In this document: positions 43,267 through 54,289 of the stretch, one piece after another
Position numbering within the stretch: the first letter of the stretch is position 1
Layout of the letters: each line of letters starts with the position of its first letter
Origin: Coenobita brevimanus
Taxonomy: Eukaryota > Arthropoda > Malacostraca > Decapoda > Coenobitidae
Length of the DNA: 64,000 nt
Direction of reading: 5' to 3'
NCBI GenBank assembly: GCA_032717465.1
Contig: CM064681.1
Coordinates: 16,128,691-16,192,690 of the forward strand
Program-made: the position numbers and the translations under genes
Notes under the pieces: model-generated
What the model was told of the DNA's origin: nothing
The model's database searches: none
The model's input: only the letters and a program-made list of their open reading frames with translations

Positions 43267-44363
43267 GGTTTCCCTCACCCCTTTACCAAAACACTAACCA
43301 CATGTGGAATGCTATTCTCGTTAATACTGTAAAGGCACCGCATGCGTCTGCCACACCATACATGGTATATATACAATATATCCTGCCATGTTCAGTAGGT
43401 AAACATACTGTAAAAACATAGCTTTCTGTCCTTTATTGCAATGTCATGTGGACTGTTGATTCCCGATGGAGGGGTGTGGCAAGAAAGTGGAGAGGGGGCG
43501 GGGTTGCACCTCGTCGTTTCATTTAAAGTTTGGTTGGCTACACGATGTAGGCATTATTTCTGGTTAACGATACATTTCATTATTTACAGGTATTAAATCA
43601 CGTGTAATAGCACCTTTACTATGCAGTGTAATGCTAGACTACACTGCCAACAACAACTACAGCACACACATCCTTCATTACCCCACCTCCACCCCCAAAC
43701 CACTCACCCCCATCACCGTCTGGTCTGACACAGTTGCCAAACTTCAGAAGCTATCCCTTCTGCTTCGACTTATCTATTCGAGTATTTGTGGGGTTCGGAA
43801 AGAAGACACGACTTTTTTGGCTGACTATACACGAAGAAAAGGTTAACAAAAATCTGTGATATAGCAATACACTATATACTCTCTTGATAATATTAGTCAG
43901 TCTGAGTGGTTATGTTGTGTACCAGTAATGTCAATATACTTATACTGAAAATAAAAGAAACATCATACACATGTCGGTGTCACTTTAATGAAGCTTAGAG
44001 CTGAAGGTACAGGAAAAAGCTACCGGGTATTTACTGCACAATGTAGCAAATGTTCTTTTACATTGTTACCTAGTATGCCTACTGAAAGTAAAATACTTAA
44101 ATAAAAGGCAAAAAATGTGGCCTACCATTGATACATAATATACAGATTTATTATATTTTCAATGATACCTATTTAAGATATGTACGAAAACGAAACTAAA
44201 AATGAACAGGAGCTTTCTTTTAAAGGCTATTTATACAACAGCAATGTTTTTCCCACTACTTTAAACTGAAAGTAACATACTGTTACGAAATACTAACGCA
44301 GTGAGTAAGAATTAGTCTGAGAGAGTGAGGAAGAGAGCGGGAGTTAGAGACGGGGATAGTTAG

Positions 44364-44433
<70 letters not shown>

Positions 44434-44598
44434 GTGTATTCGTCGCGTGAGTAGCGAGGAGCGCGGTAAAGCGTGAGTACGGCCAAAAAAGTAGCGGCGC
44501 TCTCAGTTCCGCTACTGGCTACAAAAAGTAATGGCGTTACCACCATCGCTATTAAAATAGTAGCGCCGCTACTAATAGCGGCGCTATTCTCAGCTTTG

Positions 44599-44738
44599 TG
44601 TATTGCTTACTGCCTATGATCTCCAGTCTATCAAACGCAGTGTGTCCAGGCATCTGGAAATTATCGGGCTCTCAGTTATCTTGTTTTTGTTTTTTCTTCG
44701 AAGAAACAATTTGTAGGCTCCTGGCCTCCGTTTTGTTC

Positions 44739-44783
<45 letters not shown>
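44599..44783 (+). pseudogene. LINE-A3 3' end with (CA)n tail
   Basis: Resumes the LINE-A C-terminus ([17 protein letters not shown]) after the hAT TSD, then the 3' UTR. The end differs from A1, A2 and A4: where those have CGCATAAAA plus poly-A, this copy has TTTTACACAC and a (CA)n of about 20 units (44743-44782). The copy at 62821-63001 shares this unusual end. Confidence 0.85.
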
Positions 44784-44786
<3 letters not shown>

Positions 44787-44900
44787 TTTACAACATGTGG
44801 TGGTGCAAAACAGTGGAATGAAATTCCTTTGATTGTAACAATGGCTGCAATAAAATAAGTCGTGAAAAATCTTTAAAAATATGAAGGTAGAAGATACTGA
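44784..44900 (+). pseudogene. LINE fragment 'E', RT C-terminus (CR1/RTE-like)
   Basis: Directly after the (CA)n, the plus strand reads FTTCGGAKQWNEIPLIVTMAAIK, then a stop and VVKNL-KYEG. This matches the common C-terminal pattern of LINE RTs (GAKxWNxIP ... FKKxLKxY). No upstream part is present; the (CA)n joins it to LINE-A3. It may be a separate 5'-truncated insertion. Confidence 0.45.
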
Positions 44901-46429
44901 TGAGGTATAAGGAGTAACAGTCATTAGCAGAGGGAAAGAATTAATATTTTGACGGAAAAATAGACACTTAGTCCAGAAGATTTTTAAAAATGATGTTTAG
45001 AAACGCTATAACTGTACCTCTGTGTGTGCTGTGCAGGTGGTGGAATTTAATTCAAAATTTATTGTGAAAATAATCCCATAAATTATCAAGGCAAACTGTA
45101 TATGGAAAAAAATCGTGGTACGGATCGGAATGTTGTGTTTTGAATTCTTTGACAAAATTTATGTGAATACTTAAAATTATATAACTGTCACGAGTGAGTA
45201 ATTATTCTGGTATGTGTAAAATTTGTACAGTCAGTGATTTGTTTTAACACAGAGTCTTTCATTTAACTGATACATCATTAAAACATTCACTCATTGCATG
45301 GTAATTAACAGTACTTTCAGTATCAGCAGGATTTGATATTTTTTACGTACAATATCTTTTTCTGTGATGGAATGTTTTGAAAAACAGCTATCATAGTTAT
45401 AATATGAATTATTATACAGTGGAGGTTGACCACTAGTATTAAACAGGATTCTAAAATCAATACACTTTTTTACTGGCCATATCTTACCACCGCTCGTCTA
45501 ATTTTTGTACATTACTGGTAACTGGTTGTTCGTTGTGAAGCCTTACCTTGACAGTGATATCCCACTGCCAGACACTCCACCTACTTTGCACCCTCACCAA
45601 CCACTGGAGTAGGCGCTCAACCCTGTGCCTTATATACCGGTATCCATCATGGGCACAACGCCCCAGCGCAGATCAGCTTTTTTTTCTTATTGCCGAACCC
45701 ATTTTGTTATGTGAGGGAGAGATGGGGGAGAAGCAAGAGGGGAGGGAAAAGAAACAGCTAATGAAGACTAGAAGGAGGAGCAGTGGGGAAGGGGAAGGGG
45801 GCACACAGGCGGCATTTTACAGCTGGATCTGACATTAGCAACTGATTTCCTTTGTATCTTTCAATCTCAACATGATGAGTACATCATTTTAACCATTACT
45901 GAGTCAGAGTCTGGGTGATTATGCGTAGTTATTATGATGATAAATAGGATGATTTAATATAACATCATATAATGATAATGATGATGATGATGATAATGAT
46001 GATGATGGTGGTAGGATGAGACTCCCACTATCCACTCATTAGATGTAATGATACCTTTGGATAAACCAAAATTAATATTATGTTGTACTCAATTATTTCA
46101 TTTAAAATTTGAGAGTTAACCACAGTTATTACCAGATGTACTCACGGTGCTGTATTGGGTTTGGCACAAAAATCGGATTTCGCTCATAAAGGATTACATG
46201 TAAAGGATGACTGTTTTTTCTTTCTCATAACACCAGTCAAGGGCGAGGTATTGGTAACTGTAGCCTTCCGTATCCGAACTCAGTAGCCTAGCCTTAAACC
46301 CCTACAGATCTAATAAGGTGATAGATTGTAAGTTATTACGATTATTTTAATTTCTAAACACTGGGTGTACACTTTGGTCCATTACAACAAAAACAACACC
46401 ACCAGCAATAACAACAACGTCGTCATTAA
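44901..46429. other. No gene recognised; (GAT)n near 45972-46010
   Basis: A-T rich with short open frames only. A (GAT)n-like microsatellite lies at 45972-46010. The purine-rich segment 45710-45800 gives a Lys/Glu/Gly-rich open frame (45548-45832) without recognisable motifs. No similarity to the rest of the window was noticed. Confidence 0.5.
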
Positions 46430-47870
46430 GGTGACGCCTCATTTAGGCTACATAATTTTTCCTACTGTCATGCAGTTAGTTATCCTGCGGTAAGCCACAC
46501 AGTACATGAAAAAGTTATTTTTTAGATAATCTTTTCCCTCCAGGCCATATTTGCAAGTTGAGTTCTCGTTCCTGTTGCTGGTTAACCCTGGTCTGCCTGA
46601 TCAAGAAGAACCATCGACTCCAGATAAGCAACCGGCCCTAGAAGGTTTTCTCATAGGTTCCCACACCGTTGCTGTTGTGTCTGCGTCTTACTGAGACATG
46701 TGCTGCACAGTGCTCCATTATGTGTAACAAGATGTGTGGTTTTATTCTGGAAGCTGGGCATAAGTCTTTGATTCCACTCAACCCAAATCTAAGATGATAA
46801 TTTAGGAGGGTTGGTTGATGTCCTGATCTAATCCTAGGTAAGTGAACTCAGTTATATCTATCTGAGGATGCTTCTAATGCTTGAACGTCATGAGGTGGGA
46901 TGAGGTTATAACACTGTGATCGATCAAGTTGTTGTATGGCCCTTCGCATGAAGTGGGTATGTAAGTGTCCTTTCACTGTTAGTGCAAGAATGTCTGGAGG
47001 TGGGATATTATTGAAGAGATGTTATTAATGTTTGTGGTGTGATGATTTTTTTTGCATAGTTGTACTGCGTGGTTTAATTATATATTGGCAGGGGTGTTGT
47101 ATGTTAGCACCGACTGCTGTATACAAGAGTATGGCTCTCATATTGAAATATTTTCTAACGCAGATTTTACTTTCAGCGTAAGTGTTCTATGGGAGTATTA
47201 CTGGTTGGTGCAATCAATGCTGTTACATACAGCATTGTTCCATATTGCTGACAAGGCGTTGTAATGGATGTTAGATAAAACTGGAATCCAAACGTAGGAC
47301 ATCACTGACCTAATATGTTATTTGTTGAATTAGTGGACTGTTTCCTCCTGTCGTCTAAAATTACTCCGTGTAAGTGCCTTAAGTGTGTTTAGTCTTGGAG
47401 TTCATTGCCTCTAGATGTCTTATATTTGATCTCTGAAGGTGACTGCAGTGTCATATGTCACTCTAAGGATCTTAGTTGTCGGGAATATGTGGCACAGGTA
47501 TATCGTTACGTGTGATGTTAGAGGGTGTGCCTGTGTTAGTAGTTAGTCACTGGTGATGAGTATGGTGGTGGATTTGGCTGAAGCAATCGTCACCTTGTTA
47601 TCTGCGATAAATGCATGAAGCGTATTATAGTTTTTTTTTTTTTTTTTTTTTTTCCACCAAACTGACCGTTTCTGAAATGTGGTGTGTAGCTGCTATGGTA
47701 ATATAATCTGCATATGAGGAAATGTTTATGCGTGTCTGTAATGTGTGAATACCCTGCATGTACTGTATAGGCTGAAAAGTGTAAATGAGAGAAGGAAGCC
47801 CTGGGGAACCCCTCTAGGGAAATTCCGTATTAATGGTGGCTTTCCCTGCCCGATCGATAAATGGAGCTTC
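46430..47870 (-). pseudogene. LINE-D, decayed Jockey-like RT and C-terminus
   Basis: No long open frame remains, but the minus strand in mixed frames shows RT landmarks in order. RGVPQG-LLS-TLF lies near 47815-47785 and ISSYADYITIAATHH near 47720-47680, where the catalytic YADD is now YADY. An ILRVTYDTAVTFRDQI segment (the LGVTFDxxxTFxxHI motif) lies near 47480 and RLNTLKAL-RSNF near 47390. A C-terminal LRIRSGHQPTLLNY-LR, then DLCPAS and H--EHC, lies near 46830-46700. The order and spacing make a LINE origin convincing. A 23-nt T run (47632-47654) interrupts the RT. Confidence 0.65.
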
Positions 47871-47915
47871 TTTCCTAAGGTGGGTCAGAATATCTTTTTT
47901 ATTGCAAGAGTAAAA

Positions 47916-48075
47916 CAGCGGGCATGGTATCATTCTAATGGGAATATTTGTATGTCAGCGGGCATGGTATCATTCTAATGGGAATATTTGTATGTCAGCG
48001 GGCATGGTATCATTCTAATGGGAATATTTGTATGTCAGCGGGCATGGTATCATTCTAATGGGAATATTGGTATGT
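47916..48075. repeat. 40-bp tandem repeat, four units
   Basis: Four consecutive 40-bp units starting CAGCGGGCATGGTATCATTC. The first three are identical and the fourth differs by one base (TTGG for TTTG). No spacer sequence lies between units, so it is not a CRISPR array. Near identity points to recent expansion. Confidence 0.97.
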
Positions 48076-48279
48076 CTTACTATTCCTAACCTGGTGGCAT
48101 CGTCTTTATTTTGTTACAGCTCACGTGTGCTTGCCATTCACTTTACGAGACGTTCCCTCATCTCTCGTGCTGAGGGGTTAAATAAAACTCCTCCCATACG
48201 ACAATTTTCTGCAGAGTAAAATTAGATCTTCTAGAAGTAACAGAAATATAAAGTTATGGCTTCGTCATAGCTCAAAAGT

Positions 48280-48900
48280 TTCCTTGTCCTTCCTTGCCAG
48301 ACTCCTGCTTACCTTACTTTGCCTTGCCCAACCCTGCCGTGCTCGACTTTCCTCTACTCTTCTCAGTTATACCTTGGCCTTTCTTTGTGCCACTTGGGAG
48401 TGCTCAGCCCTGCCATGCCCATCCCTGCTGCTTACCATCCTTTCCTGCCTGATATGTTCTGCCTTGTCCTACCTTCTTGGTCGGTCCTATTTTCCCTACC
48501 CTGCTATGCCTTCTTTGTCTAATATTCCTGCCATTTCCTGCTTTCCTTGTGGTACTTGCCCTAGACTGCCCTGCCCCTGAAATGCCCTTGTCTGCTTGCC
48601 AGAACCTGTCTTACTCTTCTCCGTACTGCCCTGCTCTTCCCTGCTTTGTACAGTCCAGTCTACATTTTCCTTTCCTGACTGGCCTCGCCCTAACCTACCT
48701 TAATTATCCTGCCTTTTCTGTCGTGCTCTGAACTAACCTATCCCATCCTGATCTATTTGCATATCTCTTCTTGCTGTGTTCTCTCCTTTTTGCTCTGCGA
48801 TGCCCTCCTACCCTTGTCTTTATCTCTCCTCTCCAACCTTACTTGTCCTGTCCCGTTTTTTCTAATCTGCACTGCTTCTTGTCCCGCCTCTGCTCATCGC
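48280..48900. repeat. Degenerate CCTGC-rich pyrimidine tract
   Basis: Motifs TGCCTTGCC, CCTGCC and TACCTT recur irregularly for about 600 bp, giving a strong strand bias (C+T on plus). The overlapping open frames (48284-48731) are Leu/Pro/Ser/Cys-rich products of this composition and are not called as genes. Confidence 0.75.
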
Positions 48901-49039
48901 GTTCTATTTATCATTCGTAGATAATGTGTGAGCACAAAACAGCTTTTGAGAACAACAGCAGGGATGCCATAAGGCCTATACTGCTTAATTTTATTTAGAC
49001 CAGTGAGGGCAGAAGGTACATTTTTGTAGAAATTATAAC

Positions 49040-49680
49040 GTCAGGCATAATGAAGTCAGAGGGAGGTAGGAGATGGAGGGGAACGCATCAAACCTGTCCA
49101 ATGTAGAACTGGAGGAGAATGCCAAGGCAATAATTTCTGCCTTATCAACAAAAAACAGACACAGACCCTTCAGAGTGGAAAAGAAGGAAGGAGGAAGAAG
49201 TACAACTATTAGAAATGTTTTTAGCAAGATGCCAGAAGGAGCGGGAAGAAACTGAGTCAGTACGGCTAAGATCAGACTTAGGAAGAATATGTGCAGAAAC
49301 ATAAAACAGACGAGATTCAATGGTGGGTTAGCACGGGTACCATTTACAGTCCTCCTCCTTGTGTGATTAAAGCTAGGCCTTTTTAAGTTAATCAGAGGAT
49401 AAGAGAAAGGAGTGAATGCTCCATGACTGAGAGAATAACCATCATATTGTGAGAAGCACAGTTAGATAGCTCTTGGTTCATTTAACCAGGGAAAATGAAA
49501 CAATTAGTGTCTGAGGGTCTCCCAGTCTGCAGCACCACAGTGCCACAGATACCTCTCCTTGGAGGGGTCCACAGTTCTTACTGGGGTTATAGGATAGGTT
49601 AAAGTGATAAGAGTGTGTTGACAAGAGAGAAAACGCTGACAGGAAGACTAATGCAAGGAAAATGTCAGGTATGGTGAGAC
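49040..49680 (-). pseudogene. LINE-A fragment A5, highly diverged
   Basis: The minus strand in broken frames follows LINE-A from the endonuclease end to the start of RT. It shows a PITPVRTVDPSKERYLW-like stretch with CGAADWETLR near 49590-49500, then FSYPLI and FNHT near 49410-49330. A SGILLKTFL region and a VDKAEIIALAFSSSSTLD segment lie at 49230-49100. It is more diverged than the other copies and lacks both ends. Confidence 0.75.
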
Positions 49681-49812
49681 CATATTTTTGGAACTATTAC
49701 GCTATTTCAATGTCTTATTGTTAATTCTCTTACACAAAAAATATGGTGAGACCACATTTTAGAAACTATTACGCTATTTCAATGTCTTATTACTAATTTT
49801 CTTACAAAAAAA
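49670..49812. repeat. 72-bp tandem duplication
   Basis: Two units starting TATGGTGAGACCA (49670 and 49742), with a handful of differences, each ending in an A-run. It adjoins the LINE-A5 fragment. No coding. Confidence 0.9.
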
Positions 49813-50076
49813 TTATTTTATCAAATCCCATGTGACTATAATTTTGTAATAAGTTAATCTCAATTCTGTCTACTTATTTAATAACTTATCCTAATATTTT
49901 TCCTAAAGGACATTTTTGTGTGCACTTAGATGCTATATCGCTCAGATTTCCAGCTTTCTTACGGTAATGCGAGTTCTGACATCCCACCTAAATGTAATTT
50001 TTACAAAGTTGGCTTCACCTGTTTGTACTTAATTGCATTTGGTTTTCAACGTATTTTTCTTGTGGTATTTCCTGTA
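49813..50076. other. No feature recognised
   Basis: A-T rich unique-looking sequence between the 72-bp duplication and the R1 repeat copy. Confidence 0.5.
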
Positions 50077-50690
50077 AGCCAAGAAACCATTTACAGCGCT
50101 GGGTGGTAACCATATAACCTAACCATACGTGCTCCCTAAGTGTCAACAAGTGGGTTGGTGGAGGGTTGGTGCTCCTCCCCGTGAAACAAATAACTCAGAG
50201 TCAAGTGGCCGCCCCTTGCGGGATTGTGTCGTCTGGCAAGATAGATAGATTGATTTCATGTAGGCTACACTTTATTCTCTTACCCAGAAGATAGCTTTGA
50301 CGCTTTGTGTGATTATGGTATTTACACAGCTGACTACTTATTTATACTTCCATACATGCTATTTCACTGTCATTTACAGTATTTTTCTAGTGGTTCCCAC
50401 ATCTCGGTAAGAATTCCTAGTGAACTTGATGTTCACTTTTTTTGTGGGATGCTGGTGACCATCATCCACTCACTTGGTGTAATGCTGCTTGCTTCTTTCT
50501 AACCCTCTCTCATTCTGCATCTGTGTCTGCCCTACTCTTTTCCCATATCTGTCTTCTTTCTTGTCACGTTTTATTATTATTATTTCCACATCAGGTACCT
50601 GTACACTGATTGACAAGACTAACTAATTCCTTTAACCCGGGAAACCATTTGGAACGGTCGGTGGTAACCATAATACCAAGTCACAGGTTG
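50077..50690 (+). repeat. Dispersed repeat family R1, copies 2 and 3
   Basis: 50077-50245 matches 827-990 and ends in TGGCAAGATAGATAGATT. 50449-50550 matches the start of copy 1 at 664. 50628-50685 again resembles the 827 block (GGGAAACCATTT, then GGTGGTAACCATAA). So two partial units lie head to tail with a unique spacer between. No protein was recognised. Confidence 0.6.
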
Positions 50691-51292
50691 AAGTGGAGTC
50701 TGTTATGGTGTCCATTAACTGGAGACGGAAATGAAGTACCCATCAAGGAACCAAACCTCTACACATTTCCTCCCACCTCCCTGCAGCAAGGTGCTGTCAG
50801 CCGCAATGCATAATTGGTTCACTGTATGGGATGACCCTCCATGGGCGTTGCTTGCCTGCAGTTGATGGGTCTATGCGGACAGAGAGACTTGTGTTGATCA
50901 GCAACAATGGCTGCAACACAGTACAGTGCTCAAAATTTCATCAACTATATGTTTATTTACTCACTGGAATATTATATGGACACAATTTACACATTTCAAA
51001 AGTGTTGTAGATTCAGAGACACTCCCCCAAGCACACTCCAGTGTCACATGCTGCAGACATTGTAGTAACTTTTTAGAAAAACAGTCTTCATCGTGTATAT
51101 CAGTGGCAGACATAGCCACCACAGTGTAAGACCAGACAGGTAGGTCGACACTCCCCTGACCAGTGTCGGTTGCACTACATGCCCCGTACTTTTCCTGCTG
51201 TTGGTAGACATCACTGTACCAGACATCTCATTGCCTGTTGTGTCTGCCAAAGCAATTTAGCTATAGATTGTACGTCCCGGTGACGATTCAAG
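50691..51292. other. No gene recognised
   Basis: Short open frames on both strands without motifs. A hexamer TTAGCT occurs at 51257 and again just after the poly-A of the following LINE (53511), a weak candidate for its target duplication. Confidence 0.45.
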
Positions 51293-53509
51293 ATGCCTGG
51301 AACCACTGTCTGACTCTCTTCTTCTTCATTTCTTCAACATTCATGGCCTTTCCTCTAACTTTTGCTCTGTTGAGCACCACCTCTCCTTCTCTAAACCTCA
51401 CCTTCTTTTTCTAACTGAGACTCAGCTGTCTGAGGCAACTGACAGCAGACCCTTTTCTATATCCTCTTACTTTCTCTATACTCATTTCAAAGCCAAAGGT
51501 GGCTGTTGTGTATATAGATGCAACAACTTACCTTGCTGTCGTGTTCCTGAACTCGATTCTTCTGAATTCTCTACACTCTGGCTTCGGCTTTCCTGTCATT
51601 CTCTGACTAAATATATCTGCGCTGTTTACTTATCTCCTAATTCTACTTACTATAAAAAAATCTTTGACTTACTTATAAAAGGTACCAGAGCCAACCCACC
51701 CCTGAATCACATCTTTTATACGTTTCTGCCCGGAATCGTGCTAAGTCTGTTCTTCGCTCTGCTAAAAATAATTTCACCCGTACTAAATGCTTTCAGCTTT
51801 CTAACTCGAATTCTTCCTGCTCCTTTTGGTACCTTGCCAAAAACCTTTCTAACAACTTTACCTCATCATCCTTCCCTCCTCTTTTCTACTCTGATGGCTC
51901 TGTAGCTATTTCTTCTACTGATATAGCAGATCTCTTCGCTCAGACTTTCTCCTCCAATTCCACCTTAGACGATTCCGGTGCTGTTCCTCCATCACTTCCC
52001 CGCTGTGACTTCCTCATGGCTGACATTAAAATTTCTTCAGCTGATGTATTTTCTGCCATCACTGGCCTCAATACTAATAATGCATATGGGCCTGATGGAG
52101 TCCCTTCTGTTGTTCTCAAGAACTGTGCTTCTGTGCTTACACCCTGCCTAGGTAAAGTCTTTCGCCTTTGTCTATCAACTTGTACCTTTCCTTCTTGCTG
52201 GAAGTTTGCTTTCATTCAGCCAGTCCCAAAGAAGGGACTTTAACATCCTGTATCTCAAAAGTTTTCGAGTCTATTCTTAATAGAAAAATTTTAAAGCATC
52301 TTTCCTATCAAAACCTTCTTTCTGATCGTCAGTATGGGTTCCGTCAGGGACGCTCCACTGGCGATCTTCTCCCCTACCTTTCAGACTCCTGGTCATCCTC
52401 CTTTCGGGACTTTGGCGAAAGCTTTGTCATTGCACTTGACATCTCAAAGGCTTTCGATCGAGTCTGGCATAAATCTTTAATTTCTAAACTGCCCTCTTAT
52501 GGTGTCTATTCTTCCATCTGTGCCTTCATCTCTAGCTTCCTTTCTGATCATTCTATAGCTGCTGTTGTAGGCGGCCATCGTTCTTCTCCTAGATCTTTTA
52601 ACAGTTGTGTTCCTCAGGGCTCTTGTCCTATCACCAACTCTCTTCCTTTTATTCATCAATGACCTTCTATGCTGTACATTTAACCTTATCCACTCATACG
52701 CTGATGACTCCACCCTCCACCTTTCCATTTGATTCCCACAACGTCCATCTCAGCAGTTACTTCAACAAACAAGGGATGAGGCTATGGCACACCTAATGTC
52801 TGACTTGGCTCTTATCTCTGACTGGGGTAAAAATAATCTGGTTGTTTTCAATGCATCAAAGACTCAATTTTTGCACCTATCAACCCGACAAAATCGTCAA
52901 CAGGTATACCCACAAATGTTTAATAATATTCAACTTACGCCTGCATCATCCTTGAACAAGCTTGGGGTTTCATTTACTTGGGACTTATCTTGGAAAGATA
53001 TTATTACATCTCTTGTAAAATCTGCTTCCAAGAGATTGAGTGTGCTTACCCCTGCACAGTTGTTGACTCTATACAGGGGTTTTATCCACCCCTGTGTGGA
53101 GTACAACTCTCATGTGTGGGGAGGCTCGCCACATACAGCTCTTTTCAATACGGTGGAGTCAAAGGCTTTTCGTCTCATTAATTCTCCTCCTCTTACTGAC
53201 TCCCTTCAACCTCTGTCTCTTCGTTGCACTGTTGCATCTTTATCTCTTTTCTATTGCTACATCAATGGTCACTGCTCCTCTGACCTGTCTGCATGCATTC
53301 CTCCACCTCTACGACGGGTGCGTAGCACCTGTCTAGCAGCAAACTCTCATCCCTTTTCTGTTCAGCTCTCTAATGCAAGAGTTAACCGTTCCTATGATCG
53401 GATCTTGAATTTGGCTCTCTCTTGTATTGTTTTTCTCTTGGAAGGAAAAGTTTTGCGGGCTCATTGCCTTTGGTTCGTTCTTCCTCACATTAAAAAAAAA
53501 AAAAAAAAA
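51293..53509 (+). mobile_element. LINE-A copy A4 with internal deletion
   Basis: Starts at the same ATGCCTGG point as A3, so this is probably at or near the family's real 5' end. It carries the endonuclease N-terminus (LLFLTETQLS), then jumps at about 51680 from within the endonuclease to the KGTRANPPLN region before RT, losing roughly 0.7 kb. RT follows in frames 52016-52243, 52168-52662 and 52784-53527. A second small deletion at 52238 removes the NYRPIAL stretch. The catalytic region is frameshifted ([19 protein letters not shown] near 52697). It ends with poly-A at 53491-53508. Confidence 0.88.
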
Positions 53510-54289
53510 TTAGCTCTGTCATGTTGATCAGGTGAAGGAAGAGTATCAGGGCAGTTTTTCTGACACACTCAGACACTGCCAATCTGATGTCAATCATGCC
53601 GATCAAATTCATGTTGTAGGTGGAGCTGATGCCTACATCAGTCTTAACCTCTTAGCTCCCAGAGCTCCTGTGGAAGGGATTTTGTTGAAAGGATGCTAGG
53701 TGTACCAACCTCCGCTTGTCAGCTCATAGTCGCAAAGCTCATAGGTCCCTAACCCGGGGTTCCCTTCTTTATAATATTTTGAAAATGCACAGTTCCATCC
53801 TATATTGAGGATGCTGGGAGCAAAGGGATTAAAGAGACTGATAGATTTGCCAGTGTTTAATGATGTGCTTTTCTGTGACTCTCATGATTCAGATGACCTT
53901 GTTGCTAGGTGCCATGTCACCAGAGTTGGCAGTGGTAGCTATCATATCACCACACTTGTCCATCCACTCCAGTGTCAGCATTTCCTTCGTCATGAATTGC
54001 TGAACCTGTCCCTTACAATGATGGGAGAAATGGGTCACATAGCTCCTCCTGTTACACACTGTACTCTAGGATACTGGGCCATGATGATGCACTTACAGGC
54101 ACAGATGCAATATTTTATGGACAGAAATGTTCATGTCAGTGGCAGTGTACATGATCCTGTCGAACATATAGGCTGTCACAAGGTTACACATTACAGAATA
54201 TTTATTCAAGACCTTTGTTATAATGATTGGACTAGAGTTGTGCCCACCTTTCTTGGACTGATTTCTTGTATTTAACCCCCGCTCTGCTC
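53510..54289 (+). other. Unclassified segment with a 156-codon open frame (53805-54275)
   Basis: The frame at 53805 opens with MRMLGAKGLKRL and is rich in His, Met and Cys. I recognise no domain, no signal peptide and no transmembrane segment. The sequence before it (53510-53804) has no similarity seen elsewhere. It could be chance or a remnant of an unknown element. Confidence 0.3.

Larger units (their letters stand above)
40872..43828. mobile_element. Tc1/mariner-like element with about 155-bp TIRs, nested in hAT
   Basis: Inverted arms 40872-41030 and about 43670-43828 start TAGTCAGCCAAAAAAGTCG on each strand and are highly similar (shared block CAACTGTGTCAGACCAGACG). TA flanks both ends (40870-40871 and 43829-43830). 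No transposase is recognisable. About 1.1 kb remains when the nested P-like element is removed. Assignment to Tc1/mariner rests on the TA target and the CAAAAAAGT-type end. Confidence 0.8.
40727..44598. mobile_element. hAT DNA transposon (non-autonomous) carrying a nested Tc1-like element
   Basis: Ends CAATGCTGGGAACGC and, inverted, CAAAGCTGAGAATAGC, with a perfect 8-bp TSD TGTATTGC (40719-40726 and 44599-44606). Both arms hold repeated GTAGCGGCGC motifs, the sub-terminal repeats typical of hAT. CAGTGCTGGGAACG-type ends are common in hAT (established). Without the nested element it is about 0.9 kb with no transposase. The right arm contains a (TG)n run (44366-44438). A second copy of its right 770 bp is at 62077-62820. 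Confidence 0.88.
30979..44783 (+). mobile_element. LINE-A copy A3, near full length, expanded by three insertions
   Basis: LINE-A sequence is present in four pieces (30979-31456, 37683-39342, 40117-40726 and 44607-44783) separated by LINE-B2, a piggyBac derivative and a hAT element, each with TSDs. Summed LINE-A length is about 2.9 kb. It begins in the endonuclease with the start-like ATGCCCGG shared with copy A4 and ends in a (CA)n tract instead of poly-A. Many stops are present (for example in the RT at 38778). It is dead and old. Confidence 0.88.

Noticed and set aside
47916..48075. CRISPR-like repeat array
   Set aside because: The 40-bp units are directly adjacent with no spacers, and the setting is eukaryotic.
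48284..48731. Three overlapping open frames, possible secreted protein
   Set aside because: Leu/Pro/Cys-rich only because of the CCTGC-type pyrimidine tract. All three frames are open over the same interval, which a real gene would not show.
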